From the NCBI GenBank assembly GCA_017617315.1, contig JAFZWM010000029.1, positions 1 through 64,000 of the forward strand: a DNA stretch of 64,000 bases. Direction: 5' to 3'. How positions within the stretch are numbered: position 1 is the first letter of the stretch; the number at the start of each line of letters is the position of its first letter. The DNA comes from Bacteroidaceae bacterium. Its GTDB lineage: Bacteria > Bacteroidota > Bacteroidia > Bacteroidales > Bacteroidaceae. Positions 17,357-25,348 of the stretch are shown piece by piece. A model generated the notes under the pieces. The model had not been told where the DNA came from. It saw only the letters and a program-made list of their open reading frames with translations, and searched no databases. Both the position numbers and the translations under genes were made by a program.

Positions 17357-17980
17357 TTACTTGCCAAGTTCCTTTTCTATGCTTTCTTCCATTCCTTGCG
17401 GCTCGGTTGTTGGTTCAAAGCGACATACAACCTTTCCCTCGCGGCTTATCAGAAACTTAGTGAAATTCCATTTTATGTCTGGCTTCGAAGCATAGTCTTT
17501 GTCAGCCTTTGTAAACATCTCGTCGAGAACCTTTGTGAGCTTGTGCTCCGGGGCGAATCCGGCAAAGCCTGCCTGACTCTTCAGCCATTTGTATATAGGG
17601 TGCTCATTCTCGCCGTTTACTTCTATTTTCGACATTAGCGGAAATGTTACGCCGTGGTTTATGCGGCAGAATTCCTCAATCTGTTCGTCGTTGCCCGGCT
17701 CTTGATGTCCGAACTGGTCGCAAGGAAAGCCGATGACTACGAGCCCTTGGTTTTTGTACTTCTGGTAAAGAGCCTCCAGACCGTCGTACTGAGGTGTGAA
17801 GCCGCATTTTGAGGCTGTGTTGACTATTAGCAGAACTTTGCCCTTATAGTCGGCGAAGTTTACTTCCTTGCCCTTGTTTGAGAGTGCTTTGAAATCATAA
17901 ATTGTACTCATATCGCTTGTGTTACTTTTGCACGACAGCAGACATATTGCTGCCATCATAGCGGTTAAAAAACGTTTCAT
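17357..17980 (-). CDS. Glutathione peroxidase family protein (thiol peroxidase), predicted lipoprotein
   Basis: A 207-residue protein. The start at 17980 opens a signal peptide with lipobox (MKRFLTAMMAAICLLSC). The GPx fold is clear: LLIVNTASKCGFTPQYDGLEAL carries the peroxidatic Cys (a Cys, not selenocysteine; motif shown here in parts: NTASKCGFTPQ), GFPCDQFGHQEPG has the conserved Gln and the possible resolving Cys, and IKWNFTKFLI the conserved Trp/Asn. Bacterial members usually take electrons from thioredoxin rather than glutathione. It is the last gene of a leftward run containing a small helix-turn-helix protein, a PNPOx-like and a ferritin-like protein, which fits an oxidative-stress unit; the 102-bp gap before it leaves open a separate promoter. 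Confidence 0.88.
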   Translation of the reverse strand: MKRFLTAMMAAICLLSCKSNTSDMSTIYDFKALSNKGKEVNFADYKGKVLLIVNTASKCGFTPQYDGLEALYQKYKNQGLVVIGFPCDQFGHQEPGNDEQIEEFCRINHGVTFPLMSKIEVNGENEHPIYKWLKSQAGFAGFAPEHKLTKVLDEMFTKADKDYASKPDIKWNFTKFLISREGKVVCRFEPTTEPQGMEESIEKELGK

Positions 17981-18082
17981 CTGTTTTATTTTCTTGTTTG
18001 TTATATTCATTTTTTTGTGTTGTGTGCCGACTTATGCCGATTGCATAAAGCAAAGAGAGCCGAGACTCTCCTTGCTGTTTGT

Positions 18083-18253
18083 TTATGCTGGCTGCCACTT
18101 GCATCGCACGGGCGAGACAATTGCGCCTTCCTTCTTCAGTTCGGCGAAAGCCTTGTCCACTTCCTTGCGGTCGGCTCCAAGAGCCTTGGTTACATCGCCA
18201 GCCGAAACAGGCTTGCCTGCGTTGCGCATGGCCTGTAATACTTGTTCTTTCAT
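18083..18253 (-). CDS. Small winged-helix-like regulator, 56 residues
   Basis: A short gene, easily missed. The protein starts MKEQVLQAMRNAGKPVSAGD, then VTKALGADRKEVDKAFAEL, and ends in KKEGAIVSPVRCKWQPA. This is the layout of a stand-alone winged helix: helix 1, a GKPVSAGDV turn, recognition helix, and a wing with KKEGAIVSP. It lies 12 bp behind the PNPOx-like gene on the same strand. Similar small proteins occur in Bacteroides beside ferritin-like and redox genes. DNA binding is inferred from the pattern only. Confidence 0.7.
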   Translation of the reverse strand: MKEQVLQAMRNAGKPVSAGDVTKALGADRKEVDKAFAELKKEGAIVSPVRCKWQPA

Positions 18254-18265
18254 TGTGTATGCAAA

Positions 18266-18664
18266 TTAGAATTTGATTGTCTCGTCCAACTCCATCATCT
18301 TGAAGAAGTTGGCTGTAGCATTGGCGAGGTAGTACATCACGCCGTTTTCGCCGTTCTCGCCCAATGCTGGTTTCAACACAGGCATCTTGTCGACAAGAGC
18401 CTTGCCTACTTCGGGACGGTTGTCTTCTACAAGGTTGCACTCTATGCGTAGCGTCCTGCCTTTGAATGCGCAGATTTCAGCCTTGTTGTTTGTTGCAATT
18501 TGGCGTGTGGCGTTGGTCTTTCCGAATGCCATGATGTAGATTTTTCCTTCGAAAAACAACATCGCTCCGTATGGGCGTACACGCGGCTGGTCGCCATCCA
18601 TAGTGGCAAGATAGAATGTCTTGGCATCTTCCAAGAAATCGTAGACTTTTTTAACTGATTCCAT
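18266..18664 (-). CDS. Pyridoxamine 5'-phosphate oxidase-like flavin-binding protein
   Basis: A 132-residue split-barrel protein. It opens with KVYDFLEDAKTFYLATMDGD and QPRVRPYGAMLFFEGKIYI, the typical start of small FMN-binding PNPOx-like proteins of the general stress type. The family binds FMN or F420 and reduces various small molecules; the substrate is unknown. It sits 24 bp behind the ferritin-like gene and 12 bp ahead of the small winged-helix gene, so the three are one operon. No membrane or export signal. Confidence 0.85.
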   Translation of the reverse strand: MESVKKVYDFLEDAKTFYLATMDGDQPRVRPYGAMLFFEGKIYIMAFGKTNATRQIATNNKAEICAFKGRTLRIECNLVEDNRPEVGKALVDKMPVLKPALGENGENGVMYYLANATANFFKMMELDETIKF

Positions 18665-18688
18665 ATTTCTGTTTTTTTATTGAGTTAA

Positions 18689-19144
18689 TTAAAGTTGTGT
18701 TACAAGCCAATTCTGAGCACCAATGCACTCAATCATCTCCAATGCGCCCTGACTCCAGTAGAGGTCTTCTTCCTCGTCGGCGAGATAGTTTTTGAGGATG
18801 TCGAAGGTTGTTGGGTCGCATGGCAGTTGCTCGATGCACTTGTAAAGAAGGTCGACGCCTGCCTTCTGGATGTCGAGGTCGGCCTTTATGTATTCGACTG
18901 GGTTTGTGATGATTGCGCGGCTTTTTGCGCCCTCAAATTTCACTTCGCCGCCTAAGTCGATAATGCGTTCGTTGAATTTCTCAACCCAATTCATCTCCTC
19001 GTTGAAATGGTCGATGTATTTCTGTCCAAGTTTCGTGAAACCTTGCGACTTGAAAATCTGTCCCTGCAACTTGTGAACCAGCGCGCCCTCGGTTAGTCCT
19101 GTTGCAAAATACTGTAATGTTTCGATTGATTTCTTCTTATCCAT
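18689..19144 (-). CDS. Ferritin-like di-iron protein
   Basis: A 151-residue four-helix protein. Helix 1 has KLQGQIFKSQGFTKLGQKY, helix 2 the acidic DHFNEEMNWVEKFNERI, and the C-terminal helices KNYLADEEEDLYWSQGALE, giving Glu residues at spacings expected for a ferritin/bacterioferritin-like di-iron site. Such proteins store iron or detoxify peroxide. It is the first gene of the leftward unit controlled from the 19145-19317 region. Assignment to bacterioferritin proper or to Dps-like proteins cannot be decided by eye. Confidence 0.75.
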   Translation of the reverse strand: MDKKKSIETLQYFATGLTEGALVHKLQGQIFKSQGFTKLGQKYIDHFNEEMNWVEKFNERIIDLGGEVKFEGAKSRAIITNPVEYIKADLDIQKAGVDLLYKCIEQLPCDPTTFDILKNYLADEEEDLYWSQGALEMIECIGAQNWLVTQL

Positions 19145-19185
19145 AATATAAATTCTTAAAAAGTTTAGTTTTATTTTGTATGGTG

Positions 19186-19219
19186 CTAAGATACGGTTTT
19201 TATCCGGTAGATGAGCAAA
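19186..19219 (-). promoter_or_regulatory. Promoter of the ferritin-like operon
   Basis: On the minus strand TTTG (19219-19216) and TATCTTAG (19193-19186) fit the -33/-7 pattern with one mismatch in the -7 box and a 22-bp gap. The operator-like repeats at 19224-19254 lie directly upstream of it, the usual place for an activator. Confidence 0.45.
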
Positions 19220-19223
19220 CCCA

Positions 19224-19254
19224 GACGGAACAAAATGCGACCGAAACGGAACAA
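19224..19254. promoter_or_regulatory. Candidate AraC-type operator, two direct repeats
   Basis: GACGGAACAA (19224-19233) and AACGGAACAA (19245-19254) are direct repeats 21 bp apart, two helical turns, in the divergent region between the ferritin-like operon and the AraC gene. AraC proteins with two helix-turn-helices often bind such paired sites. Confidence 0.55.
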
Positions 19255-19317
19255 TTTAAGATTTTTGTTGTATATTAGCCACCAGATTGTGCCACAAAGC
19301 ACCTTAGTATATATAAT

Positions 19318-20202
19318 ATGTACACTATAAATGAGTTCTGCACGCTTACGGGCGGAGAGGAGATTGGATGTAAAACCGATGGGAACGTGTTGTGTGTTGA
19401 GACCGATAAGGAACTTACATTCCGCACCAACCAGACGCAGGGATTTCTTGCCGCCTACTCGTTTACCATCGTTACGGAAGGGTGGCTTACGCTACAATAT
19501 AACGGAAAGAGGCTTACTTTGCAAAAGGACCAACTGTACACCTATTCGCCCGGACTGCCGGTAACTATTCTTTCGGCATCCGACGATTATCGTGGCATCT
19601 GCCTTATTGCCGACGAAAACTATACATTAGAGATTCCGCAGGTAAGAAAGGCTATCCACTCATCATATTTCTCGCTGGTGCAACTAAGCGAGCCGCGAAT
19701 GCAACTTTCGCCCTACGACAGCCGCCGTCTGCAAGAACTTATGCGTCTGGCTATCCAGTACTGTTCGCCGACCCATGCGGCAGTACAGAGCGACAGCCTC
19801 AGAATGCTCTATGCGCTTTTCCTTACCGACCTGACGGCAGTTCAGGAGCGCACCATCCGTCAGCATCGTTTTTCAAGGCGTGTAGAAGATGTGTTTCTCG
19901 GCTTTCAGCATCTATTGCCGAAACATTTTATGGAGCATCGCGATGTTGGCTTTTATGCCGCCGAGTTGTGTATAAGCCCGCGCTATCTGTCGCGTGTCGT
20001 GCATAGTGTGAGCGGACGCACGGTGGTAGATTATGTAAACCGTATGCTTATTGCCGAAGCCGCCTATCTGTTGAGGCAGACTTCTTTGAGCATAACCCAG
20101 ATAGCCAATCGCCTTGGCTTTGCCGAGGTTACGACTTTTGCCCGTTTCTTCCGCAGAATGAAGGGGATGAATCCGAGGGAGTACAGAAAAATGGGAGATT
20201 GA
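19318..20202 (+). CDS. AraC family transcriptional regulator
   Basis: A 294-residue protein with an N-terminal cupin-like sensing domain (about 30-150; TLQKDQLYTYSPGLP) and a C-terminal AraC DNA-binding domain (about 195-290). The two helix-turn-helix units are visible in YAAELCISPRYLSRVVHSV and the closing signature ITQIANRLGFAEVTTFARFFRR with MKGMNPREYRK. It is divergent from the ferritin-like/PNPOx-like operon, and paired direct repeats lie between, so local control of that operon is inferred. The ligand is unknown. Confidence 0.92.
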   Translation: MYTINEFCTLTGGEEIGCKTDGNVLCVETDKELTFRTNQTQGFLAAYSFTIVTEGWLTLQYNGKRLTLQKDQLYTYSPGLPVTILSASDDYRGICLIADENYTLEIPQVRKAIHSSYFSLVQLSEPRMQLSPYDSRRLQELMRLAIQYCSPTHAAVQSDSLRMLYALFLTDLTAVQERTIRQHRFSRRVEDVFLGFQHLLPKHFMEHRDVGFYAAELCISPRYLSRVVHSVSGRTVVDYVNRMLIAEAAYLLRQTSLSITQIANRLGFAEVTTFARFFRRMKGMNPREYRKMGD

Positions 20203-20282
20203 ACAAGTACGACTGCTTCGGGATTCGTTCGGGATTTGTGTGCCGGTTAGGCTGATTTCGTAGTATAAGAAGGTAGAAGTAA

Positions 20283-20330
20283 AAAAACAAAGAAACAGAA
20301 AATCAAACTGGCTGATTTTCTGTTTCTTCG
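20283..20330. terminator. Terminator between AraC gene and convergent GH2 gene
   Basis: A 14-bp stem (GAAACAGAAAATCA at 20292-20305 with TGATTTTCTGTTTC at 20313-20326) is flanked by A and T runs and can serve both strands. Confidence 0.75.
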
Positions 20331-20350
20331 TTTCTTGGCAGAAGCCAGAT

Positions 20351-23300
20351 TTATTTGTAGTTCGAGATGTTCTTGACGCCTTTCAGTTTGACCTCGGCAA
20401 CCTTTTTGTGGAACAAATCGTTAAACTGCTGTACCGACATCTTGTATTTCGGCACAAAGTCGTCGGATGTGAGGTAGTGCAGAATTGACGAGATGTAAGC
20501 CTTTCCCTCGGGATAGGATGTAATCTTCTGCAAGTTGGTGGTGCAAATAAGAATGTTGCCGTTGCCAAGCTTCGCCTCCATCATTATTCCAAGCTTGTGG
20601 CTTCGCTCCACGTTGTCAATCATACCTATTACCGGGCGGAAGTTCTCCTCGGTATTGTCGAGAATCATCGGACGGCTGTTGTGCAGGATGCTCCACCATT
20701 GCCAGTTTGTGTAATTGTCGGTAGGGAAGTGGTTGAAGATTGGGTGCTGGCGGCGCGTGTTTATAGACAACGTGCCCGGCGAAACTTCCTTCTTCAGTCC
20801 CTCGCAGATGCCCTTGAACATTGAGTAGTTCCAGTAGTCGGGCGTAAACAGACCTTTAAGGCTGAACGGCTCAATATCCTTGTGCGACGGAATGTAGAGC
20901 ACATCCTTGCCCTTGTTGGCTGCGGCTATGGCATCTTCCTGCGTGTATGCAATATGATGGTGTGCATCCCAGTCGAAGCCCGTTGTGGCTTTCTCAATCT
21001 TTTTTACAAAGTCCTCGTTTATGCTCTGCTTGTTGTAGACATAGAACATATAGTGGTTTACGGCATTGCCGAAGCGCAGTTCGAGGAAATACATGCCAGT
21101 TGGCATACTCTCTGGAATTACGACCGATGCTCCGTGGCTTTCCTTGTCAATGTTGCAGCCCTTGTTTGTCGGAACGAGGTCGACAAGTTCCGGGTGTACA
21201 GATTTTGTTACCATTCCTCGTGGAGCGGTAAGGCTGAAAGAACCCGAGCCAAGTTCGGTCATGTCTTCCTTCGTGATTTTCCATCTGACCCTGTCGCTTA
21301 CATCGTTTTCGGTAAAGTTGGCAATGGCGATGTTGGCATACACCCTGTCGCCTGCCATGTAGCAGAACGAAGGATGCTCGCCCATGATTGTGAGCGGCGA
21401 GTTGAACTCTCTGAACATGGTTGGCGTGATGCGGTTGTTCTTGCGCGCCATGAATGCGTCGAGCAGGCCGACGAGAGCTGTTCCCTGACCCGGATAGTCC
21501 TGAAGGTCGAGCATCTGGAAGCCGCCGAAGTTTGGCGTTCTCATGCACATCTCGATGTCGGCCTTGTAGCAGTTGAATGCCCAGAACGTAGAGCTGAACG
21601 AGAATTCATCGTCCCTGTTGGTTAGTCCGTGCTCAGCCATTCGCTTTCTGAAGATGTCGAAGTTTGTAGGGGCGAGCACGCCGTTGTACTTATCTGTCTC
21701 GGAGAAGCTTGGGAAGCTCTGGAACTGTCCTGTCTCGTGGCTCACCACCGGAATTGTTACGTTACGGATGGCGTTGGCGTAGTTGTATAGCGTGTTTGGA
21801 CGCATGGTGTTAAGCAGGCCGCCATCGTTCTCGTCGGCAAACGAGAATGACGAGCGCGTGTTGCTGCTGTAGTTCGTTCCTCCGCCGTTTCGGCAGGTAA
21901 TGAAATAGTCGTCGCCAGCCATCTGACCTTTCCATCCAAGGTTGTTGTTTGCTCCAAGAACGTAAAGGTGGCGCGAGTCTGTTTCGCGGAACGTGCGGCA
22001 GAAATCCTGCATCGTGCGAAGGTCGCCGTGAAGCTCGTTTCCGAGCGACAGAGAGAAGAACGAAGGATGGTTTCCGTATGTCTTCAGTATTGCCAGTCCT
22101 TCCTGCATCATGAAGTTGTTGCAGAACTCGTTGTCGGCCTTGAACTCGCCCCAGTAAGGCAGCTCAACCTGAATGTAGATGCCAAGGCGGTCGGCAGCCT
22201 CGAAAGCCGCTTCGGGAACCGTCCACGAGTGGCATCGCAGGTGGTTGAATCCGTACATCTTGAGCGTAGCCAGATAATATCCCCAGTCGTCGGTATTCAT
22301 AGGCGCGTATGCCGTTATAGGCCACACGCATCCGTCGTGCTTACCGCGCAGGAACATTGGTATCTTGTTAATCATGAGCGTGTTGCCCGAAATCTCGAAC
22401 TGGCGCAGTCCGAACGAGAATGGCTGCGAAATCTCGACTTCATTCTTGTCTTTCGTACTTAGGCTTATGTTCCAGCAATGAATGTAAGGGTGGAACTCCG
22501 ACCACAGTTTGAGGCTGTTGCTCTTTATTGTGAACCGAATCTTGTTCATGCCCTTTTTGAGGGCTGTTTCGAGACTGATGGCTTTAAGCAGCTTTGTGCC
22601 TGACTTTACGTTGTCGGTCTGTCCGTTCGGCTTTATTTTTGTGTATTCAATCTCCACCTCGCTGTCGTTGTCCGACGAGACGGTACATGAGCCGTCTGGC
22701 GTTATCATGAGGTTGTTTATCGTGTTGTCGTCTGCCAGCTTGCTCCAGTTGTAGTTGGTTGACGAGGTTGTTACGCACTTCTGTTTCAGACCCAGTTCGG
22801 TCTGTCCGTCAAAGCCGATGGTTGCCTTCTTGTAGTCCTTGTCGGCATAGATGCTACATTCGAATATAACGCCGTTCAGTCCTGCGGCTGGATATACCTG
22901 CATCTGGTCGATGTATATGTCCGACTTGGCTTCGATATACATGTCGCCAAGTATTCCGTTCCAGTTTGTCTGGGTGGATTCGCTCCACATGTGCGAGCCG
23001 TGCACCTCTTTCGGAACGGCCTCGTTGCGGTTGTCTACCTTCACTTTTATTGTGTGTATTCCGAACGAGATTTTTCCCGTAAGGTCGTAAATGTGCGGCG
23101 TTTCGAGATATTGCTGGCAGCCTATGCTGTCGCCGTCGATATATAGCGTGGTAGGACGTGTTCTTTCGAGGTAGAGCATAATCTTCTTGCCCTCGAACGA
23201 CTGCGGAATGCTCACGGTAGTAGAGTATTCCATTATGCCGACGTATGGATTTCTTCGTATAAGGTTGCCTGTCGTAGTGTTGTCTGTGTTGCTTTGTGCA

Positions 23301-23446
23301 AGTCTGCTTTGGTCAATTGTTCCGGGCAGAGTTATTGTTCCAAGTACGCAGTTCCATTTTCCCGAAAGGTCTATCCGGTTTTGTGCAAACAGAGCCGCGT
23401 TTGCCGCCATCAGTAAAACAGAAGTATATATAAAGCGTCTTTTCAT
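20351..23446 (-). CDS. Glycoside hydrolase family 2 (beta-galactosidase-like)
   Basis: A 1031-residue secreted enzyme with a signal peptide (MKRRFIYTSVLLMAANAALF, cut at AQN). The order is N-terminal jelly roll (about 30-200, IDLSGKWNC), an Ig-like domain, then a TIM barrel with LRCHSWTVPEAAFEAADRLG, SLSLGNELHGD (acid/base Glu) and VVSHETGQFQSFP (nucleophile Glu). A long C-terminal region of about 350 residues follows, with sandwich domains and a final part that speaks of a glutamine-amidotransferase-like or Ig fold. GH2 covers beta-galactosidases, glucuronidases and mannosidases; substrate cannot be set here. There are no susC/susD neighbours. Confidence 0.88.
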   Translation of the reverse strand: MKRRFIYTSVLLMAANAALFAQNRIDLSGKWNCVLGTITLPGTIDQSRLAQSNTDNTTTGNLIRRNPYVGIMEYSTTVSIPQSFEGKKIMLYLERTRPTTLYIDGDSIGCQQYLETPHIYDLTGKISFGIHTIKVKVDNRNEAVPKEVHGSHMWSESTQTNWNGILGDMYIEAKSDIYIDQMQVYPAAGLNGVIFECSIYADKDYKKATIGFDGQTELGLKQKCVTTSSTNYNWSKLADDNTINNLMITPDGSCTVSSDNDSEVEIEYTKIKPNGQTDNVKSGTKLLKAISLETALKKGMNKIRFTIKSNSLKLWSEFHPYIHCWNISLSTKDKNEVEISQPFSFGLRQFEISGNTLMINKIPMFLRGKHDGCVWPITAYAPMNTDDWGYYLATLKMYGFNHLRCHSWTVPEAAFEAADRLGIYIQVELPYWGEFKADNEFCNNFMMQEGLAILKTYGNHPSFFSLSLGNELHGDLRTMQDFCRTFRETDSRHLYVLGANNNLGWKGQMAGDDYFITCRNGGGTNYSSNTRSSFSFADENDGGLLNTMRPNTLYNYANAIRNVTIPVVSHETGQFQSFPSFSETDKYNGVLAPTNFDIFRKRMAEHGLTNRDDEFSFSSTFWAFNCYKADIEMCMRTPNFGGFQMLDLQDYPGQGTALVGLLDAFMARKNNRITPTMFREFNSPLTIMGEHPSFCYMAGDRVYANIAIANFTENDVSDRVRWKITKEDMTELGSGSFSLTAPRGMVTKSVHPELVDLVPTNKGCNIDKESHGASVVIPESMPTGMYFLELRFGNAVNHYMFYVYNKQSINEDFVKKIEKATTGFDWDAHHHIAYTQEDAIAAANKGKDVLYIPSHKDIEPFSLKGLFTPDYWNYSMFKGICEGLKKEVSPGTLSINTRRQHPIFNHFPTDNYTNWQWWSILHNSRPMILDNTEENFRPVIGMIDNVERSHKLGIMMEAKLGNGNILICTTNLQKITSYPEGKAYISSILHYLTSDDFVPKYKMSVQQFNDLFHKKVAEVKLKGVKNISNYK

Positions 23447-23513
23447 GTTTTTTATTTTTAAAGTTATTTAACAAAGATAAACAAAAAAATTCATTTAGTT
23501 GCGATTTTTTTCA

Positions 23514-23521
23514 TATTTTTG
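23514..23521 (+). promoter_or_regulatory. -7 box upstream of the alcohol dehydrogenase gene
   Basis: TATTTTTG at 23514-23521, 31 bp before the ATG, matches the Bacteroidetes -7 element. It lies in the 106-bp region between two divergent genes. Confidence 0.45.
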
Positions 23522-23552
23522 TACGAAAGTCTAACTAAACAATTAAGTGTAA

Positions 23553-24722
23553 ATGAATAATTTTGAGTTCTATAGTCCAACAGAGTTCGTTTTTGGACGC
23601 GGTACGGAAAGCAGGGTTGGCAAACTTACAGCCGAGGCTGGTGCCAAGAAAGTTATGATTGTCTACGGCGGCGGCTCGGTAGTAAGGAGCGGACTGCTTG
23701 CAAAGGTTGAAAAGTCTCTTGAAGAGGCTGGGATAGCCTACGTTGAGTTGGGCGGCATAAAGCCTAATCCTGTCGATACAAAAGTGTACGAGGGCATAGA
23801 GCTTGCGCGAAAGGAGAATGTAGACTTCATGCTGCCTGTTGGCGGCGGAAGCGTTATCGATACAGCCAAGAGCATAGCCGTGGGCGTGTGCTACGACGGC
23901 GATTTCTGGGATTTCTACGAAGGTAAGGCAGAGATTAAGGCAGCTCTGAAGGTGGGTGTCGTGCTTACCATTCCGGCAGCCGGAAGCGAAGGCTCGGGCA
24001 ATGCCGTAATAACAAACAAGGACTTGAAGAAGTTTGGCATCCGCGCTCCAAAGTTGCTGCGCCCAGCCTTCGCCATTATGAATCCTGAGCTTACCATGAC
24101 CCTTCCGGCATGGCAGACTGCCAGCGGCGTGGTAGACATGATGGTTCACATCTTCGAGCGCTACTTTACAAACACAAAGAACGTTTCGATAAGCGACCGC
24201 CTTTGCGAGGGCATTCTTATGAGCATCATCGACGAAGCTCCGAAGGTGATTGCAAATCCTAACGACTATGATGCACGCGCCAACATAATGTGGGCCGGAA
24301 CGGTTGCCCACAACGGCACATGCGGCGTAGGCCGTGAGGAAGAGTGGACTTCACATCAGATGGAGCACGAGATAAGCGCGTTGTACGATGTTACCCACGG
24401 CGCAGGACTGGCAGTTGTGTTCTCGGCATGGGCTACCTACATGGCAAAGCATCATCCGGCATACGTATACCAGATGGCTACGAGAATCTTCGGAGTGCCT
24501 GAGGGCGAGGACAAGACAGCCGTGGCTTTGCAGGGCGTTGAACGTCTGAAGAAGTTCTGGAAGAGCATCGGCATGCCGCTCACCTTCAAGGAGCTGGGAG
24601 TTGAGAACCCGGACATCGACCTTCTGGTAAAGAACCTGCACAGGAACAAGGGCGAGGAGTTCGGCTTCTATGTAAAGGTTAATCCGGCAATCTCTCGCGA
24701 GATATATGAGTATTGTATTTAA
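23553..24722 (+). CDS. Iron-containing alcohol dehydrogenase (butanol dehydrogenase/YqhD type)
   Basis: A 389-residue cytoplasmic enzyme. The Rossmann part has the NAD(P) motif VGGGSVIDTAKSIA, then PAAGSEGSGNAVITN, and the metal-binding His residues in VDMMVHIFERY, TSHQMEHEISALYD and THGAGLAVVF. Such enzymes reduce aldehydes with NADPH in fermentation and in detoxification of lipid-derived aldehydes. Length is typical (about 385-390). It is followed 17 bp later by riboflavin synthase, so the two may share a message. Confidence 0.93.
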   Translation: MNNFEFYSPTEFVFGRGTESRVGKLTAEAGAKKVMIVYGGGSVVRSGLLAKVEKSLEEAGIAYVELGGIKPNPVDTKVYEGIELARKENVDFMLPVGGGSVIDTAKSIAVGVCYDGDFWDFYEGKAEIKAALKVGVVLTIPAAGSEGSGNAVITNKDLKKFGIRAPKLLRPAFAIMNPELTMTLPAWQTASGVVDMMVHIFERYFTNTKNVSISDRLCEGILMSIIDEAPKVIANPNDYDARANIMWAGTVAHNGTCGVGREEEWTSHQMEHEISALYDVTHGAGLAVVFSAWATYMAKHHPAYVYQMATRIFGVPEGEDKTAVALQGVERLKKFWKSIGMPLTFKELGVENPDIDLLVKNLHRNKGEEFGFYVKVNPAISREIYEYCI

Positions 24723-24727
24723 TAAAT

Positions 24728-24733
24728 AGGAGG
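24728..24733 (+). promoter_or_regulatory. Strong Shine-Dalgarno of riboflavin synthase
   Basis: AGGAGG stands 6 bp before the ATG at 24740. This is notable because most genes in the window have no such sequence; it fixes the start of the gene. Confidence 0.8.
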
Positions 24734-24739
24734 TAAAAA

Positions 24740-25342
24740 ATGTTTTCTGGTATTGTAGAAGAATTTGCTCAGGTTGTGGGCATAGAGAAGGAGCAGGAAA
24801 ACGTACACTTTACGTTGAAATGCTCGTTTGTTGACGAACTGAAGATTGACCAAAGCGTGGCGCACAATGGAGTGTGCCTTACCGTGGTGCGAATAGAGAA
24901 CGGAACATATACCGTTACCGCCATGAAGGAGACGCTTGAGCGCTCTAACCTCGGACTTCTGAAGGTGGGCGACAAGGTGAACGTGGAGCGAAGCATGATG
25001 ATGAACGGCCGTCTTGACGGACACATCGTTCAGGGACATGTAGACCAGACTGCCACCTGCGTAGCCAAGGAGAATCAGGAGGGAAGCTATCAGTTTACGT
25101 TCAAGTACAAGTTCGACAAGGACATGGCAAAGCGCGGCTACTTTACGGTAGACAAAGGCTCGGTAACGGTAAACGGCGTGAGCCTTACGGTGTGCCGCCC
25201 GACAGAGGACACCTTTCAGGTGTGCATAATTCCTTATACCTACGACAACACCAACTTCCACGCCATTGAGGTGGGAAGCGTGGTTAATATCGAGTTCGAC
25301 ATCATAGGCAAGTATATTGCCCGAATGAACCAGCTTTCATAA
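24740..25342 (+). CDS. ribE: Riboflavin synthase, alpha subunit
   Basis: A 200-residue protein made of two similar lumazine-binding barrels, residues 1-95 and 96-195. The N-terminal MFSGIVEEFAQV, the VAHNGVCLTV and MERSNLG-like motifs (here LERSNLGLLKVGD), GRLDGHIVQGHVD, and the second-barrel VTVNGVSLTV are all diagnostic. The enzyme dismutates two 6,7-dimethyl-8-ribityllumazines to riboflavin. No other rib gene is nearby. It has an unusually strong ribosome-binding site and is 6 bp from the next gene. Confidence 0.95.
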   Translation: MFSGIVEEFAQVVGIEKEQENVHFTLKCSFVDELKIDQSVAHNGVCLTVVRIENGTYTVTAMKETLERSNLGLLKVGDKVNVERSMMMNGRLDGHIVQGHVDQTATCVAKENQEGSYQFTFKYKFDKDMAKRGYFTVDKGSVTVNGVSLTVCRPTEDTFQVCIIPYTYDNTNFHAIEVGSVVNIEFDIIGKYIARMNQLS

Positions 25343-25348
25343 CAGAAC

